Assembly (NCBI RefSeq): GCF_018100925.1
Contig: NZ_JAGJEH010000006.1
Coordinates: 1-64,000 of the forward strand
Source: Pseudoalteromonas luteoviolacea
GTDB lineage: Bacteria; Pseudomonadota; Gammaproteobacteria; Enterobacterales; Alteromonadaceae
Length of the DNA stretch: 64,000 bases
Direction: 5' to 3'
The translations under genes and the position numbers were made by a program. The notes beneath the pieces are model-generated. The model made no database searches, was not told the DNA's origin, and was given only the letters and a program-made list of their open reading frames with translations. Positions 54,829 to 64,000 of the stretch are shown here, in pieces (position 1 is the stretch's first letter; each line of letters begins with the position of its first letter).

Positions 54829-56004
54829 TTAAGGGATTCTTATCGCACTGATCTCACCATCTCGGGTGTATACGATCAACTTATCATCGACTACGATGGG
54901 TTCAACAAAAAAGCCCGAACTATCAAACTCTTGACGAGAAACTAAATCACCAGTTTGTTTATCAAGCCAGTGCAGGTTACCTTCCTGATCACCAACAACA
55001 ACATAATTCCCGGCAACAGCTGGTGCCGTTAAATACCAACCCCTTAGGCCAGTTTGGCTCCAGCGCTCTGTTCCAGAGTCTTTATCTAGAGCATAGAGCA
55101 CACCATCACTATCTACCAAGTAAATCGTATTTAGTTCAATGGCCAAATCGCGATAACTGCTATATTCACGATCCCAAACAACGCTACCATTACGCACATC
55201 AATGGCTGCAAGTTTGCCATTATACGCTATCGTGTAAACGTACGCACCGGATACCACAGGTTTTGTATCAACATCGACCAAACGCTCAAATTCAGAGGCG
55301 CCTTCCGCAAGTGCGACATCGGCACTCCAAGCTGTAAACCCACTTTCAGCGATAAGTACACTCAGCTTGCCACTTTCTTCGCCGATCAAAACACCGCCAT
55401 TTGCAGACGTTGGTGAGCTTAGCCCTCGAAGCGTGAGAGCCGGAACTTCTTGCTCATAGCTCCAGCGTTCTTCACCTGTATCTGGGTGCAACGCAAGTAA
55501 TTTGCCAGAACCTAAGTTGACATAAACTAAACCGTCACCAGCGCTGGGAGAAGATAAAGCTTCACCAGGTACAGACTTACGCCATACAACTTCACCGCTT
55601 TCGCGATCCAGTGCGATAACTTCACCATGTTCAGAACCGATATATATCTTGCCGTACGCCTGCAAAATACCTCCGGATAACTTTGCCGAGTCATCGTCTG
55701 CCCACGGCCAAATTGAGGTATCTTTTCGGGTATCAATTTCCCACAGCTGCTCGCCATCTTCTGCACTGTACGCAGCAACCAAGCCTTTTCGCTCAGCTGC
55801 AAAAATTCGATTATCGTGTGCAGTTGGGGTCAATCGCGAGAAATAGTGCTCTACGCCATCTCCTAGCGACTCTTGCCAAACTGTTTGCGGTTCAAATTGA
55901 TTGACGATTTCAGGGAGCACTAACTCCTCTTCATCGTCACTTGATGAACAACCCATTAATGACGCCATACACAATGCCAGTGAGGCCATTGCCAACTTCT
56001 TCAT
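54829..56004 (-). CDS. bamB: BamB, lipoprotein of the outer-membrane assembly complex
   Basis: 391 residues. The signal peptide ends LMGC, with Cys19 lipidated, followed by an acidic stretch and an eight-bladed PQQ-type propeller with repeats such as GLVAAYSAEDGEQLWEID and GEVIALDRESGEVVWRKS. BamB binds BamA and helps deliver outer-membrane proteins. It follows yfgM by 9 bp. Confidence 0.96.
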   Translation of the reverse strand: MKKLAMASLALCMASLMGCSSSDDEEELVLPEIVNQFEPQTVWQESLGDGVEHYFSRLTPTAHDNRIFAAERKGLVAAYSAEDGEQLWEIDTRKDTSIWPWADDDSAKLSGGILQAYGKIYIGSEHGEVIALDRESGEVVWRKSVPGEALSSPSAGDGLVYVNLGSGKLLALHPDTGEERWSYEQEVPALTLRGLSSPTSANGGVLIGEESGKLSVLIAESGFTAWSADVALAEGASEFERLVDVDTKPVVSGAYVYTIAYNGKLAAIDVRNGSVVWDREYSSYRDLAIELNTIYLVDSDGVLYALDKDSGTERWSQTGLRGWYLTAPAVAGNYVVVGDQEGNLHWLDKQTGDLVSRQEFDSSGFFVEPIVVDDKLIVYTRDGEISAIRIP

Positions 56005-56013
56005 GGCTACTCC

Positions 56014-56628
56014 TTAGTTCGATGCGATTGCCAAGTCATCCAATTTAATCTGCAGCAACGCATTATTTTTTGCGCCATCTGCATCAATTGCAGCTTGATA
56101 TTGCTCGCGAGCTTTACTTTTTTCGCCTTGAGATAAATAGATATCACCTTTCACTTCAGCTACTTGTGCAGTAAACCCTGCTGGCATTGGTTGCGACAAA
56201 GTGCTCAAAGCTTGTTCATAATTGGCCTGAGCAGCCTGTACACGCGCTAAACGTAGCTGTGCAGTTGCTTTTAGCTCTGGGCTTTTAACTGTATCGGTAA
56301 CAAAGGTTAACTTAGTTGCAGCTTGGTCTAGTTTACCGGCTTCAACTGCTTCTCTAGCCGCAACGAATGCTGCCAATACCGAGTAATTAGAGTCCGCATT
56401 TTCCGCCAAAAACGCATCGCTTTTTGACAGAACTTCACCGCTTTCAATCAATGAATTGTATGCTTCTGAGCTTGCTTCAGCAGTTGAAATTTGATTCTGG
56501 TTATACGCTTTCCAGCCATATAAACCACCTAGACCTAAAACAGCACCAATAATTAATGAAGTCCCGTTTTCTCTAAAAAAATTCTTTATTGCTTCAGCTT
56601 GTTGTTCTTCTGTTGAATAAATTTCCAT
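56014..56628 (-). CDS. yfgM: YfgM, tetratricopeptide partner of the PpiD periplasmic chaperone
   Basis: 204 residues: a short cytoplasmic N-terminus (EQQAEAIKNFFRENG), one membrane helix (TSLIIGAVLGLGGLYGW) and a TPR-like periplasmic part (about 60-200). In E. coli YfgM joins PpiD at the Sec translocon and affects RcsB stability. It is 9 bp downstream of hisS. Confidence 0.92.
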   Translation of the reverse strand: MEIYSTEEQQAEAIKNFFRENGTSLIIGAVLGLGGLYGWKAYNQNQISTAEASSEAYNSLIESGEVLSKSDAFLAENADSNYSVLAAFVAAREAVEAGKLDQAATKLTFVTDTVKSPELKATAQLRLARVQAAQANYEQALSTLSQPMPAGFTAQVAEVKGDIYLSQGEKSKAREQYQAAIDADGAKNNALLQIKLDDLAIASN

Positions 56629-56637
56629 TCTAACCTC

Positions 56638-57915
56638 TTACCCTACCAACTCGGCCAAAGTAGTGTGTGCTTCAGCCATAGGTAAGGTCAATTGTTCTTT
56701 TTGTTCACGTAAATACTTAATTGTCACAGTATTATTCGCGATTTCATTTTCACCAAAAATCAGCGCAACAACCGCACCGCTGTTATCAGCACGTTTCAGT
56801 TGTTTTTTAAAGTTGCCGCCACCTGCATGTACTTGAACACGTAGCCCAGGTACCGCATCGCGCAACTCTTCAGCAATCGCCGGCGCTTTGATGCTAGCAA
56901 CATCACCCATCGCTGCAACATATACGTCTACATTGCGGCGAATGTCACCAACACTATTGAGCTCTTCTAGTAGTAATACTAAACGCTCCATACCCATTGC
57001 AAAGCCGACCGCAGGTGTGCCTTTGCCACCGAGTTGCTCTACCAACCCATCGTAGCGCCCACCTGCACATACAGTCCCTTGAGCACCTAGACTCTCGGTA
57101 ACCCATTCAAATACAGTGCGGTTATAATAATCTAAACCACGTACCAAGTTCTCATTTACCTGATATTCGACGCCAGCCGCGTCCAAACGTTCACATAAAT
57201 TTGCAAAATGTTGTACAGATTCTTCATCCAAGTGCTCTGAAAGCTTTGGCGCATCCGCAACAACTGCCTGCACATCTGGGTTTTTGCTATCTAAAACACG
57301 CAGTGGGTTGGTATACATGCGGCGTAAGGAGTCTTCATCCAATTTATCTTTATGCTGCTCTAAATACGCAACCAACACTTCTTTGTAAGCAGCCCGCGCT
57401 TCATTGGAGCCTAACGAGTTTAGTTCTAGTCGCACGTGATCTGAAATACCAAACGACTTCCAAAGACGTGCAGTCAAAATGATCACTTCAGCGTCAATAT
57501 CAGCACTCGCGATACCAAAAGTCTCTACGCCAAATTGGTGAAATTGACGGTAACGGCCTTTTTGCGGGCGTTCACGACGAAACATAGGGCCCATATACCA
57601 AAGTCTTTGCTCTTGGTTGTAAAGCAAACCACCTTCAACACCAGCTCTGACGCATACTGCAGTCCCTTCCGGACGCAGAGTCAAAGAATCACTATTACGA
57701 TCTTCGAAAGTGTACATTTCTTTTTCAACAATATCGGTCACTTCACCGATTGAGCGCTTAAACAGATCTGTTGATTCAACAACCGGAAAACGAATTTCCT
57801 GATAGCCGAATGCACCCATTGTGTCTCTTAAAGTCCCTTCAATTTTTTGCCAGATTTGAGTCGTGCCCGGCAGGCAATCTTTCATGCCACGAATTGCCTT
57901 AATTTGCTTTGCCAC
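56638..57915 (-). CDS. hisS: HisS, histidyl-tRNA synthetase
   Basis: 425 residues. Class II motifs 2 and 3 are visible in [22 protein letters not shown] and [32 protein letters not shown] is the histidine-specific motif. The C-terminal anticodon-binding domain begins near residue 330. A -10 TATAAT lies about 100 bp upstream, so transcription can start here as well as from ispG. Confidence 0.97.
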   Translation of the reverse strand: MAKQIKAIRGMKDCLPGTTQIWQKIEGTLRDTMGAFGYQEIRFPVVESTDLFKRSIGEVTDIVEKEMYTFEDRNSDSLTLRPEGTAVCVRAGVEGGLLYNQEQRLWYMGPMFRRERPQKGRYRQFHQFGVETFGIASADIDAEVIILTARLWKSFGISDHVRLELNSLGSNEARAAYKEVLVAYLEQHKDKLDEDSLRRMYTNPLRVLDSKNPDVQAVVADAPKLSEHLDEESVQHFANLCERLDAAGVEYQVNENLVRGLDYYNRTVFEWVTESLGAQGTVCAGGRYDGLVEQLGGKGTPAVGFAMGMERLVLLLEELNSVGDIRRNVDVYVAAMGDVASIKAPAIAEELRDAVPGLRVQVHAGGGNFKKQLKRADNSGAVVALIFGENEIANNTVTIKYLREQKEQLTLPMAEAHTTLAELVG

Positions 57916-58004
57916 TGAAATTCCTAACTTTTAACTATTCTTTTCATTAAATTACGAGTGCAGGATACAACAAAACCCTGAATACGGTACGATAAAATGC
58001 GTCT

Positions 58005-58032
58005 ATTATACCCTGCTCGATTAAAACGTAAA
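58005..58032 (-). promoter_or_regulatory. Candidate hisS promoter
   Basis: On the minus strand -35 TTTACG (58027-58032), 16-bp spacer and a perfect -10 TATAAT (58005-58010), with transcription expected toward hisS. A small hairpin (AGCCT/AGGCT) overlaps the ispG stop just upstream and may end the previous transcript. Confidence 0.5.
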
Positions 58033-58058
58033 CGAAATAAATTCAGCCTCTAAAAGGC

Positions 58059-59180
58059 TTACTCTTCGATAATTTTGACATCAATACTCGGCTGAGCTTC
58101 TTTTTTAGCAACATAATCGCGTACTTGCTCTTCTAACTGCTCAACAATGTTGTCATTATCTATTCGGGTCTTTTGACGCTCACCATTAATATACAGGCCT
58201 GAACGGCGGTTTGCCCCAGCTAAACCGAGGTCACTCACTAGAGCTTCACCCGGGCCATTAACCACACAGCCTATCACCGATACCGTGATCGGTGAAATGA
58301 TGTCTTCCAGTCTTTCTTCTAGCTGGTTCATGGTGTTGACTACGTCAAACTCTTGTCTTGAACAGCTTGGACAAGCAATGAAATTAATGCCACGAGAGCG
58401 GATCCGTAACGACTTCAAGATATCAAAACCGACTTTAATTTCCTGAACAGGGTCAGCCGCCAGTGACACACGCAATGTATCGCCGATACCTTCAGCAAGT
58501 AGCATGCCCAAGCCAACCGCTGATTTAACAGAGCCAGCTCTAAAACCGCCGGCCTCCGTGATGCCTAGATGCAGTGGCTGGTCAATTTCTTTTGCAAGTA
58601 AACGGTACGCACCTACCGCTAAAAACACATCTGATGCTTTTACAGATACTTTAAACTTATCAAAGTTTAATCTTTGCAAAATCTCTACGTGACGCATGGC
58701 TGATTCAAGTAATGCTTCCGGTGTCGGTTCACCATACTTTTCTTGTAAATCACGCTCTAATGAGCCACCATTTACACCAATTCGGATCGGGATATCACGC
58801 TCCTGAGCTGCATCAACAACAGCTCTGATCCTGTCTTCACTGCCGATATTACCCGGGTTTATGCGCAGACAATCAACACCATATTGCGCCACCTTTAAGG
58901 CGATACGGTAATCAAAATGGATATCCGCAACCAACGGAATATCAACTTGCTGCTTAATACTCTTAAATGCTTCAGCTGCATCCATTGTCGGAACAGATAC
59001 ACGTACAATGTCGGCACCTGCATCTTGAATAGCCTGAATTTGTGCAACGGTTGCATCTACATCTAATGTATCGGTATTTGTCATTGACTGAACAGCAATT
59101 GGAGCGCCATCACCAATCGGGACATTACCAACGTTAATACGTGTGGATTTTCTGCGTTTTATAGGAGATTCTGAAAACAT
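58059..59180 (-). CDS. ispG: IspG (GcpE), HMBPP synthase of the MEP pathway
   Basis: 373 residues. The [4Fe-4S] ligands are in [10 protein letters not shown] (two Cys) and CVVNGPGEA (third). It converts methylerythritol cyclodiphosphate to HMBPP in isoprenoid synthesis and depends on the ISC system. It follows rodZ by 5 bp. Confidence 0.97.
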   Translation of the reverse strand: MFSESPIKRRKSTRINVGNVPIGDGAPIAVQSMTNTDTLDVDATVAQIQAIQDAGADIVRVSVPTMDAAEAFKSIKQQVDIPLVADIHFDYRIALKVAQYGVDCLRINPGNIGSEDRIRAVVDAAQERDIPIRIGVNGGSLERDLQEKYGEPTPEALLESAMRHVEILQRLNFDKFKVSVKASDVFLAVGAYRLLAKEIDQPLHLGITEAGGFRAGSVKSAVGLGMLLAEGIGDTLRVSLAADPVQEIKVGFDILKSLRIRSRGINFIACPSCSRQEFDVVNTMNQLEERLEDIISPITVSVIGCVVNGPGEALVSDLGLAGANRRSGLYINGERQKTRIDNDNIVEQLEEQVRDYVAKKEAQPSIDVKIIEE

Positions 59181-59185
59181 GACGA

Positions 59186-60181
59186 CTACTCTGCTAACGG
59201 TAATTTAAACTTTGCTAAGCGGTTTCGAGGCAACCCCGAGATATCGATTGGTTGACCATCCAATTCAATACTAACCACTTGATGCTTACCCAAAACGACA
59301 GAAAACGGCGCGAGACCTGTTACTGTCATGGTATACCCTGCTTTTTTTACACCAAATGCAACACGTTCCTGCGTTGCATCAAAAATTTCTACCCAGCTAT
59401 CTTGCTCGAAATACATCACAACAGTGCTTGACTCCACCACTTCGGTAAATATTTCGGGCTCGGGTTGCTCTGCGACTGGCTCACTTTGTTGAGCTGATGC
59501 TGCTGGTATTGTTTCAGCGGCTTCGCTAACGTCGTTTGTTGCGGGCTCCACAGCGAGTTCATCAGATGCAACTGCTACGTCTTGAGCCAATATGGATTGC
59601 TCTCTAGGCTGCTCAAGAGGTTCAGCACTGGCCGCTTGTTCCGAAACATCTGCTGTCGCTATATTTGATTCTATTGCTTGAGACGCTTCGCCACTAGTTA
59701 CCAGAGATGAGGAAGTCGTTTCTGGTGTAGTAATCGCTTCATTTAATCCGCTGATCTCTTCGGGGCCTTCAGAGGTACTTGCTGTTTGCCACCACCAAAA
59801 TGCTGACAGGCCAACAAACACTATCAGCACTAAGTAACTCACTACCATCAAACGGTTATCGTTTGCCTCTTTTTCAGTGCGCCTCGAAAAGCTTTTCATA
59901 TTTCGCTTTTGTTCTGGAACTTCTGGGGTTTCATATAAAGCAAGTACTTGCTCACTATCTAAACCAAGTAGTGCGCTGTAACTTTTAACATAACCCCGTA
60001 CAAATGTTTCAGGCCCTAAACTCTGGTACTCATCGTTTTCAAGTTTAGTGATTTGACTGTGGTTTAATTTTAGCCGTGCAGCAATATCATCAAAGCTGAG
60101 ATTTTGCTCAGCTCTGGCATGTGCAAGGGTCTGACCGAGTGATAATGACTCAGTCGTTGTTTCATTCTCTTCTTGATTCAT
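59186..60181 (-). CDS. rodZ: RodZ, cell-shape scaffold protein
   Basis: 331 residues: N-terminal Cro-type HTH (about 15-80; [21 protein letters not shown]), membrane helix (about 113-132; [21 protein letters not shown]), an Ala/Glu/Thr/Ser-rich periplasmic linker (about 140-245) and a C-terminal DUF4115 beta domain. It links MreB to the elongasome. It overlaps pilF by 4 nt (ATGA). Confidence 0.95.
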   Translation of the reverse strand: MNQEENETTTESLSLGQTLAHARAEQNLSFDDIAARLKLNHSQITKLENDEYQSLGPETFVRGYVKSYSALLGLDSEQVLALYETPEVPEQKRNMKSFSRRTEKEANDNRLMVVSYLVLIVFVGLSAFWWWQTASTSEGPEEISGLNEAITTPETTSSSLVTSGEASQAIESNIATADVSEQAASAEPLEQPREQSILAQDVAVASDELAVEPATNDVSEAAETIPAASAQQSEPVAEQPEPEIFTEVVESSTVVMYFEQDSWVEIFDATQERVAFGVKKAGYTMTVTGLAPFSVVLGKHQVVSIELDGQPIDISGLPRNRLAKFKLPLAE

Positions 60182-61857
60182 AAAATATAGTTATTGGGAT
60201 CTACTATTAAAATATGTCGCCCTGGTGTCAGGGCAACATCAGGCGTTAATCTGTTCCAGCGCATCAAATCATCAATTAATAACTTATGCTTCATAGCAAT
60301 ATCAAATAATGACTCCCCTTTAGCAATGGCATGAGTCGTATTGGGATTATTTAAAAACACAACTTGTCCAATCGCCAGTCGATCTGACTTTTTCAACGCA
60401 TTCCATTTTAGCAACTTTTCTAGCTTAATATTATATTTAACCGACAGGCTGAATAGGTTTTCCCCCATTTCCATACGATGGGTAGGCACTTGAGGAATCA
60501 ACACTTCTTCATTCAGCATTTTACCCAAGTTTTCATCGTTCCCTAAATCAATGCTAGGAGCTTGCTCAGTAAACCTTATCTCACTTGGGTCAACGCGATG
60601 AAACACAACTTGCTCTGGGGTATCTGGCTTCTGACTGGTTGTAAAGCGTACTTTGGGTTCTTCTGTCTGATTGGTAGCAACAACCTCTTCTAACGTTGAT
60701 TCATCAAGTGTGGGTAATGTACGCACTACAGGTGAACCACTCGTGAACGCTTTCTGTTGTATCTCTCGTTGCGCATTACCTTTAGATTCAAAACCCTCAG
60801 CCTTTATAGTATGTAAGCTCTTACTTTGTCCATCGCGTAGCAATGAATGGCTGCGCTCTACCCGATTGGCGTTCTCTTTTGTCGTGTTTGCTATTTTATT
60901 CTGACTAGAAACTTTGCGCTTGATCTTAATTTGCGGATTTGCAACAACTCTGTTGTCGTCTGCTTGAGTTATTTTATCTAACTGGGCTGTTCTGTACTGT
61001 TCTTTGAGCTGCTCAAATTCACTCAATTGCAAGGTGTTATTTAAGACAAGCCTCGCCTCAAGAGAGTTCGGGTAGGTCTGTAATAACAGCGTTTCTAACT
61101 CTTGCGCATACTGCAAACGTCCCATTCGGGCAGACAGTAGATGCTCCAATAACATGCCTCTTGGTGACACAAACCCTTTATCAGCATAAACTTTTAAAAC
61201 ATCTTCAGCTCGGTGTAGTTCACTTTTGGCATAAAAAACACTCGCCATCAAAATTAATACTGACTGGCGCTGAGAATTGTGATCGAGGGCCCGTTTTAAA
61301 TACTCAAGCGCTAACTCAAAGTTGTCTTGGCGCAGCGCACACAATGCTAAGTTTTCGTAACTTTCCGCGACCCGCAAGTAACTAGGGATATCTATCGCTT
61401 TGAAGAATTGTTCAGTCGCAGCATCAAACTCTCCAATACGACATAAAAATGCACCATAGTTGTTACGTGTATTTGGATCATTTGGCCCGTACTCCAACGC
61501 CGTAATGTATGCTTTTTGCGCTTTCTCATTTTCGCCAACTTGTTCAAAGTAGTAAGCCAGCGCATAATGACTTTCTGGTAGTTTGGGCGCAAGATTTACA
61601 GCCCGGTCAAGGTTATACTTTGCCTGTGTGTTATTACCCGCATTAAGATATTGAAGTGCCAGTGCAATACGGGTTTTTGCCGCATCTTGGCCATTGGTCT
61701 TTTTTTGCACTACGGGTTTGTTACTGTTGGCATATCGTGTTTCGGTTACACAGCCACTCAAGCTGGTCAAAATGACAGCACAGCTTGCGCCGAGCAGCAA
61801 ACGCCGACGCACACTACACGCGAATTGAGTGAGTAAACCATCCGTTAAAGCAGGCAT
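60178..61857 (-). CDS. pilF: PilF/PilW-type TPR lipoprotein with C-terminal LysM domains
   Basis: 559 residues, about twice the usual PilF length. Lipidated Cys36 (SLSGC), then TPRs (about 60-270) as in type IV pilus pilotin PilF/PilW, which carries the secretin PilQ to the outer membrane. A long polar linker (about 290-455) leads to two LysM-like domains (about 459-507 and 508-555; GENLFSLSVKYN and GESLFDIAMKHK). The LysMs suggest peptidoglycan anchoring. AAGGTGG precedes the ATG. Its position between rlmN and rodZ is conserved for pilF in pilus-bearing relatives. Confidence 0.82.
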   Translation of the reverse strand: MPALTDGLLTQFACSVRRRLLLGASCAVILTSLSGCVTETRYANSNKPVVQKKTNGQDAAKTRIALALQYLNAGNNTQAKYNLDRAVNLAPKLPESHYALAYYFEQVGENEKAQKAYITALEYGPNDPNTRNNYGAFLCRIGEFDAATEQFFKAIDIPSYLRVAESYENLALCALRQDNFELALEYLKRALDHNSQRQSVLILMASVFYAKSELHRAEDVLKVYADKGFVSPRGMLLEHLLSARMGRLQYAQELETLLLQTYPNSLEARLVLNNTLQLSEFEQLKEQYRTAQLDKITQADDNRVVANPQIKIKRKVSSQNKIANTTKENANRVERSHSLLRDGQSKSLHTIKAEGFESKGNAQREIQQKAFTSGSPVVRTLPTLDESTLEEVVATNQTEEPKVRFTTSQKPDTPEQVVFHRVDPSEIRFTEQAPSIDLGNDENLGKMLNEEVLIPQVPTHRMEMGENLFSLSVKYNIKLEKLLKWNALKKSDRLAIGQVVFLNNPNTTHAIAKGESLFDIAMKHKLLIDDLMRWNRLTPDVALTPGRHILIVDPNNYIL

Positions 61858-61924
61858 TGACCACCTTTTTGCTAAGACACAGTGACTCTATCTTACCTGA
61901 AAGCCACTGTGTTTCATCTATTTT

Positions 61925-63055
61925 TTAGCCTACTTTTACTGCTATTGCATTATCTTGATTTTGTTGCTTTCTGACCACGCGTTTGGTTCTGTCAACAACA
62001 TCCCCTACTAACTGCCCACAAGCAGCATCAATGTCATCTCCGCGTGTACGACGTACAATACATGTCAGACCAGCAGCTTGTAGTACTTTCGAGAAGCGAT
62101 CAATACGGCTATTACTTGAACGGCCATAGTCATTACCCGGGAATGGGTTAAATGGAATTAAGTTAATTTTAGACGGTGTGCCTTTGAGCACTTGTACTAA
62201 TTCATGTGCATGATCGGTACTATCATTGACGCCTTGAAGCATAACATACTCAATGGTGACATCTTTGTTTGCTTTTGAGCCATCGATATATCGACGACAA
62301 GCTGCTAAAAACTCTTCAATTGGATATTTTTTATTGATCGGCACAAGTTCATCGCGCAATGGGTTGTTTGGCGCATGTAATGATATTGCCAAAGCAACAT
62401 CAATTTTCTCTTTTAAAATGTCCAGTGCAGGAACAACACCTGATGTACTCAATGTAACGCGACGCTTAGACAAGCCAAATGCCCAGTCATCCATCATCAA
62501 TTCCATCGCAGGTACAACGTTGTTAATGTTTAGCAATGGCTCCCCCATGCCCATCATTACAACATTGGTAATTGGTCGTTTGGTGCTATCGCCATTATGC
62601 AATCCAATGTCTGTTGCTACACGCCATACCTGACCGATGATTTCAGATACCTTTAAATTACGGTTAAAGCCTTGCTGCGCGGTTGAGCAAAAAGTACATT
62701 CGAGTGCACACCCAACCTGAGATGATACACATAAAGTTGCGCGGTCTTTTTCAGGGATCCAGACCGTTTCAACTTCCTGACCCCCTTCCAAAATCATCGC
62801 ATATTTAATCGTGCCATCACTGGCCACTTGTTTAACTGAGATTTCAGGAGCCTTGATCTCACATTGGCTTTGTAACTTTGCACGCAACTTTTTGTTGATA
62901 TTGCTCATATCATCAAAGTTGTCGATACCAAAGTGATACATCCACTTCATCACCTGATCGGCGCGGAATGGCTTTTCGCCAAATGAAGCAAACAACTCGC
63001 GCATCCCCTCGCGGTTTAAATCTAATAGGTTAATTTTTTTCTCAGTCGTGGCCAT
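61925..63055 (-). CDS. rlmN: RlmN, 23S rRNA/tRNA adenine-2 methyltransferase
   Basis: 376 residues, radical [17 protein letters not shown] holds the CxxxCxxC cluster; the methyl-carrying Cys is in the C-terminal DIDAACGQL. It methylates A2503 of 23S rRNA and A37 of some tRNAs. It is 67 bp upstream of pilF and follows ndk after 190 bp. Confidence 0.97.
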   Translation of the reverse strand: MATTEKKINLLDLNREGMRELFASFGEKPFRADQVMKWMYHFGIDNFDDMSNINKKLRAKLQSQCEIKAPEISVKQVASDGTIKYAMILEGGQEVETVWIPEKDRATLCVSSQVGCALECTFCSTAQQGFNRNLKVSEIIGQVWRVATDIGLHNGDSTKRPITNVVMMGMGEPLLNINNVVPAMELMMDDWAFGLSKRRVTLSTSGVVPALDILKEKIDVALAISLHAPNNPLRDELVPINKKYPIEEFLAACRRYIDGSKANKDVTIEYVMLQGVNDSTDHAHELVQVLKGTPSKINLIPFNPFPGNDYGRSSNSRIDRFSKVLQAAGLTCIVRRTRGDDIDAACGQLVGDVVDRTKRVVRKQQNQDNAIAVKVG

Positions 63056-63198
63056 GAAACAACCTCAGTTCAGGTGACGGATTGAACAACATAAATAAAA
63101 GCGCGCAATTGTACAAAAATCAATCAAACATCGCAATGATGTAATCGCTTTCAAAAACACCCCAATTGCTTTTCAAAACGATCAACGTGTATTAAAGG

Positions 63199-63228
63199 GA
63201 TTAAAAAAGGGCCCTAGAGCCCTTTTTT
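63199..63228 (-). terminator. Terminator of ndk
   Basis: AAAAAAGGGC (63203-63212) and GCCCTTTTTT (63219-63228) form a 10-bp hairpin with a 6-nt loop, 17 bp after the ndk stop. Confidence 0.87.
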
Positions 63229-63245
63229 ATCTGCTCAACTCGATA

Positions 63246-63677
63246 TTAACGAGTACGTGGGCAGATTTCTTCGTCGCTGAAGAAGTAAGCGATTTCGCGA
63301 GCTGCAGACTCAGTTGCATCTGAACCGTGTACTGCGTTCTCGTCGATGCTATCAGCGTAGTCAGCACGTAGAGTACCAGCTAGTGCTTCAGCAGGGTTAG
63401 TAGCACCCATGATTTCACGGTTTTTACGAACTGCATCTTCACCTTCAAGAACCTGAACCATTACTGGACCAGAAGTCATGAACTCAACTAGTGCACCAAA
63501 GAAAGGACGCTCTTTGTGCTCTGCGTAGAAACCTTCAGCTTTCTCTTGAGAAAGGTGAACCATTTTAGAAGCAACGATCTTAAGACCAGCAGACTCAAAA
63601 CGGTTGTAGATTGCACCGATGTGGTTTTTAGCTACCGCATCAGGCTTAACGATTGAAAAAGTACGCTCTAAAGCCAT
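63246..63677 (-). CDS. ndk: Ndk, nucleoside-diphosphate kinase
   Basis: 143 residues. The catalytic histidine is in [12 protein letters not shown] (about residue 117) and [18 protein letters not shown] is the nucleotide site. It balances NTP and dNTP pools. A -10 TATAAT with a GC-rich discriminator lies about 45 bp upstream (63720-63725), with a weak -35. TTGGAGC precedes the ATG. Confidence 0.97.
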   Translation of the reverse strand: MALERTFSIVKPDAVAKNHIGAIYNRFESAGLKIVASKMVHLSQEKAEGFYAEHKERPFFGALVEFMTSGPVMVQVLEGEDAVRKNREIMGATNPAEALAGTLRADYADSIDENAVHGSDATESAAREIAYFFSDEEICPRTR

Positions 63678-63789
63678 CTTTTTAGCTCCAATAATAATTG
63701 TTGATATTTACGGGCGCGAATTATACGCTCTTTATACGTAAAAGCCCACACCCTTGTTGAAATACCGTGTTTATAGCCCCGAGATAAAC

Positions 63790-63831
63790 CTGATCTACGT
63801 CAAAATCCGCCGCGCAAAACTCACTTATACT
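63790..63831 (+). promoter_or_regulatory. FNR-type site and promoter of trhP
   Basis: CTGATCTACGTCAA (63790-63803) matches the FNR/ANR box form TTGATCTACGTCAA at 13 of 14 positions. A -10 TATACT (63826-63831) downstream implies a start near 63838, which puts the box centre at -41.5, the class II activation position. The factor is inferred; CRP would want TGTGA and fits less well. Confidence 0.6.
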
Positions 63832-63893
63832 GCGCCGCTTTTTAACATCCCCAGCAGCTGGTTTGTACCCAGTTCAATGTATGAGGTTTAGAT

Positions 63894-64000
63894 ATGTTTG
63901 TACCAGAGCTACTATCACCCGCAGGCAGTTTAAAGAATATGCGTTACGCTTTTGCGTATGGCGCCGATGCCGTGTATGCCGGACAACCAAGATATAGTTT
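63894..64000 (+). CDS. trhP: TrhP (YegQ), U32-family tRNA hydroxylation protein, 5' part
   Basis: Only the first 35 codons are present; the gene leaves the right edge. FVPELLSPAGSLKNMRYAFA and YGADAVYAGQPRYS are essentially the N-terminus of E. coli YegQ, which is needed for prephenate-dependent 5-hydroxyuridine formation at tRNA position 34. A GAGGT ribosome site lies 6 nt before the ATG. An FNR-type box lies about 100 bp upstream. Confidence 0.9.
   Translation, partial: MFVPELLSPAGSLKNMRYAFAYGADAVYAGQPRYS

Noticed and set aside
62253..62633. 126-residue open frame antisense to rlmN
   Set aside because: It lies wholly within a well-conserved gene and has no features of its own.

Overview
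The window looks like a chromosomal segment of a marine gammaproteobacterium of the Alteromonadales, most likely Pseudoalteromonas or a close relative. The reasons are conserved gene neighbourhoods (trmJ-iscRSUA-hscBA-fdx next to suhB; nnr-tsaE-amiB-mutL-miaA-hfq-hflXKC; ndk-rlmN-pilF-rodZ-ispG-hisS-yfgM-bamB-der), the motX-purA pairing known from sodium-driven polar flagella in Vibrio and relatives, hdfR beside maoP, and protein sequences close to but distinct from E. coli and Vibrio. The assignment rests on gene content and recalled family sequences, not on a database search. No insertion sequence, prophage, integrase or CRISPR array is visible.

Layout. 1-260 is the tandem-promoter leader of an rRNA operon leaving the left edge on the minus strand. 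336-4236 holds a porin, hdfR/maoP and a tandem-receiver diguanylate cyclase. 4274-9334 holds divergent rarD and recQ, a small gene behind recQ, and an Omp85-type outer-membrane protein whose start codon abuts a strong inverted repeat. After tRNA-Arg(CCG) and a small HTH protein, 9863-11539 is a three-gene unit that reads as thiamine salvage (YkoF-like binding protein, PnuC-type transporter, aminoglycoside-phosphotransferase-like kinase). 12187-15954 is an accessory amino-sugar cluster: a Tat-exported GH109 glycosidase, an N-acetylhexosamine 1-kinase-like protein and a sugar nucleotidyltransferase, with a repeat-rich 340-bp control region. 16091-17524 is an aldehyde dehydrogenase. 17591-22919 is the complete ISC iron-sulfur operon (without iscX), preceded by three IscR type-1 sites and an apparently duplicated promoter. 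trmJ and suhB follow.

24924-26875 is an acid-sugar dehydratase plus class II aldolase pair. 27027-30270 holds a cytochrome c, a DUF2058 protein, an MFS transporter, a ProX-like editing deacylase and a lipoprotein. Two identical tRNA-Ala(UGC) genes face proA. 32100-36014 has a CPA-type antiporter, motX and purA. 36200-46113 is the amiB-mutL-miaA-hfq-hfl supercluster, with queG divergent. 47280-50422 is a hybrid histidine kinase with a partner response regulator. 50766-53122 holds small stress and housekeeping genes. 53283-63677 is the der-to-ndk cluster. The right edge enters trhP, fronted by a good FNR-type site.

Most of the window is core housekeeping: tRNA modification (trmJ, miaA, tsaE, queG, rlmN, trhP), Fe-S assembly feeding several Fe-S enzymes also encoded here (queG, ispG, rlmN), envelope biogenesis (bamB, yfgM, rodZ, amiB, pilF) and RNA/protein quality control (hfq, hflKC). 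The observations most worth a second look are the GH109-NahK-nucleotidyltransferase cluster and its control region, the duplicated IscR promoter, the hairpin at the Omp85 start, the thiamine-salvage trio without a visible riboswitch, the PilF-LysM fusion and the FNR-type site before trhP.
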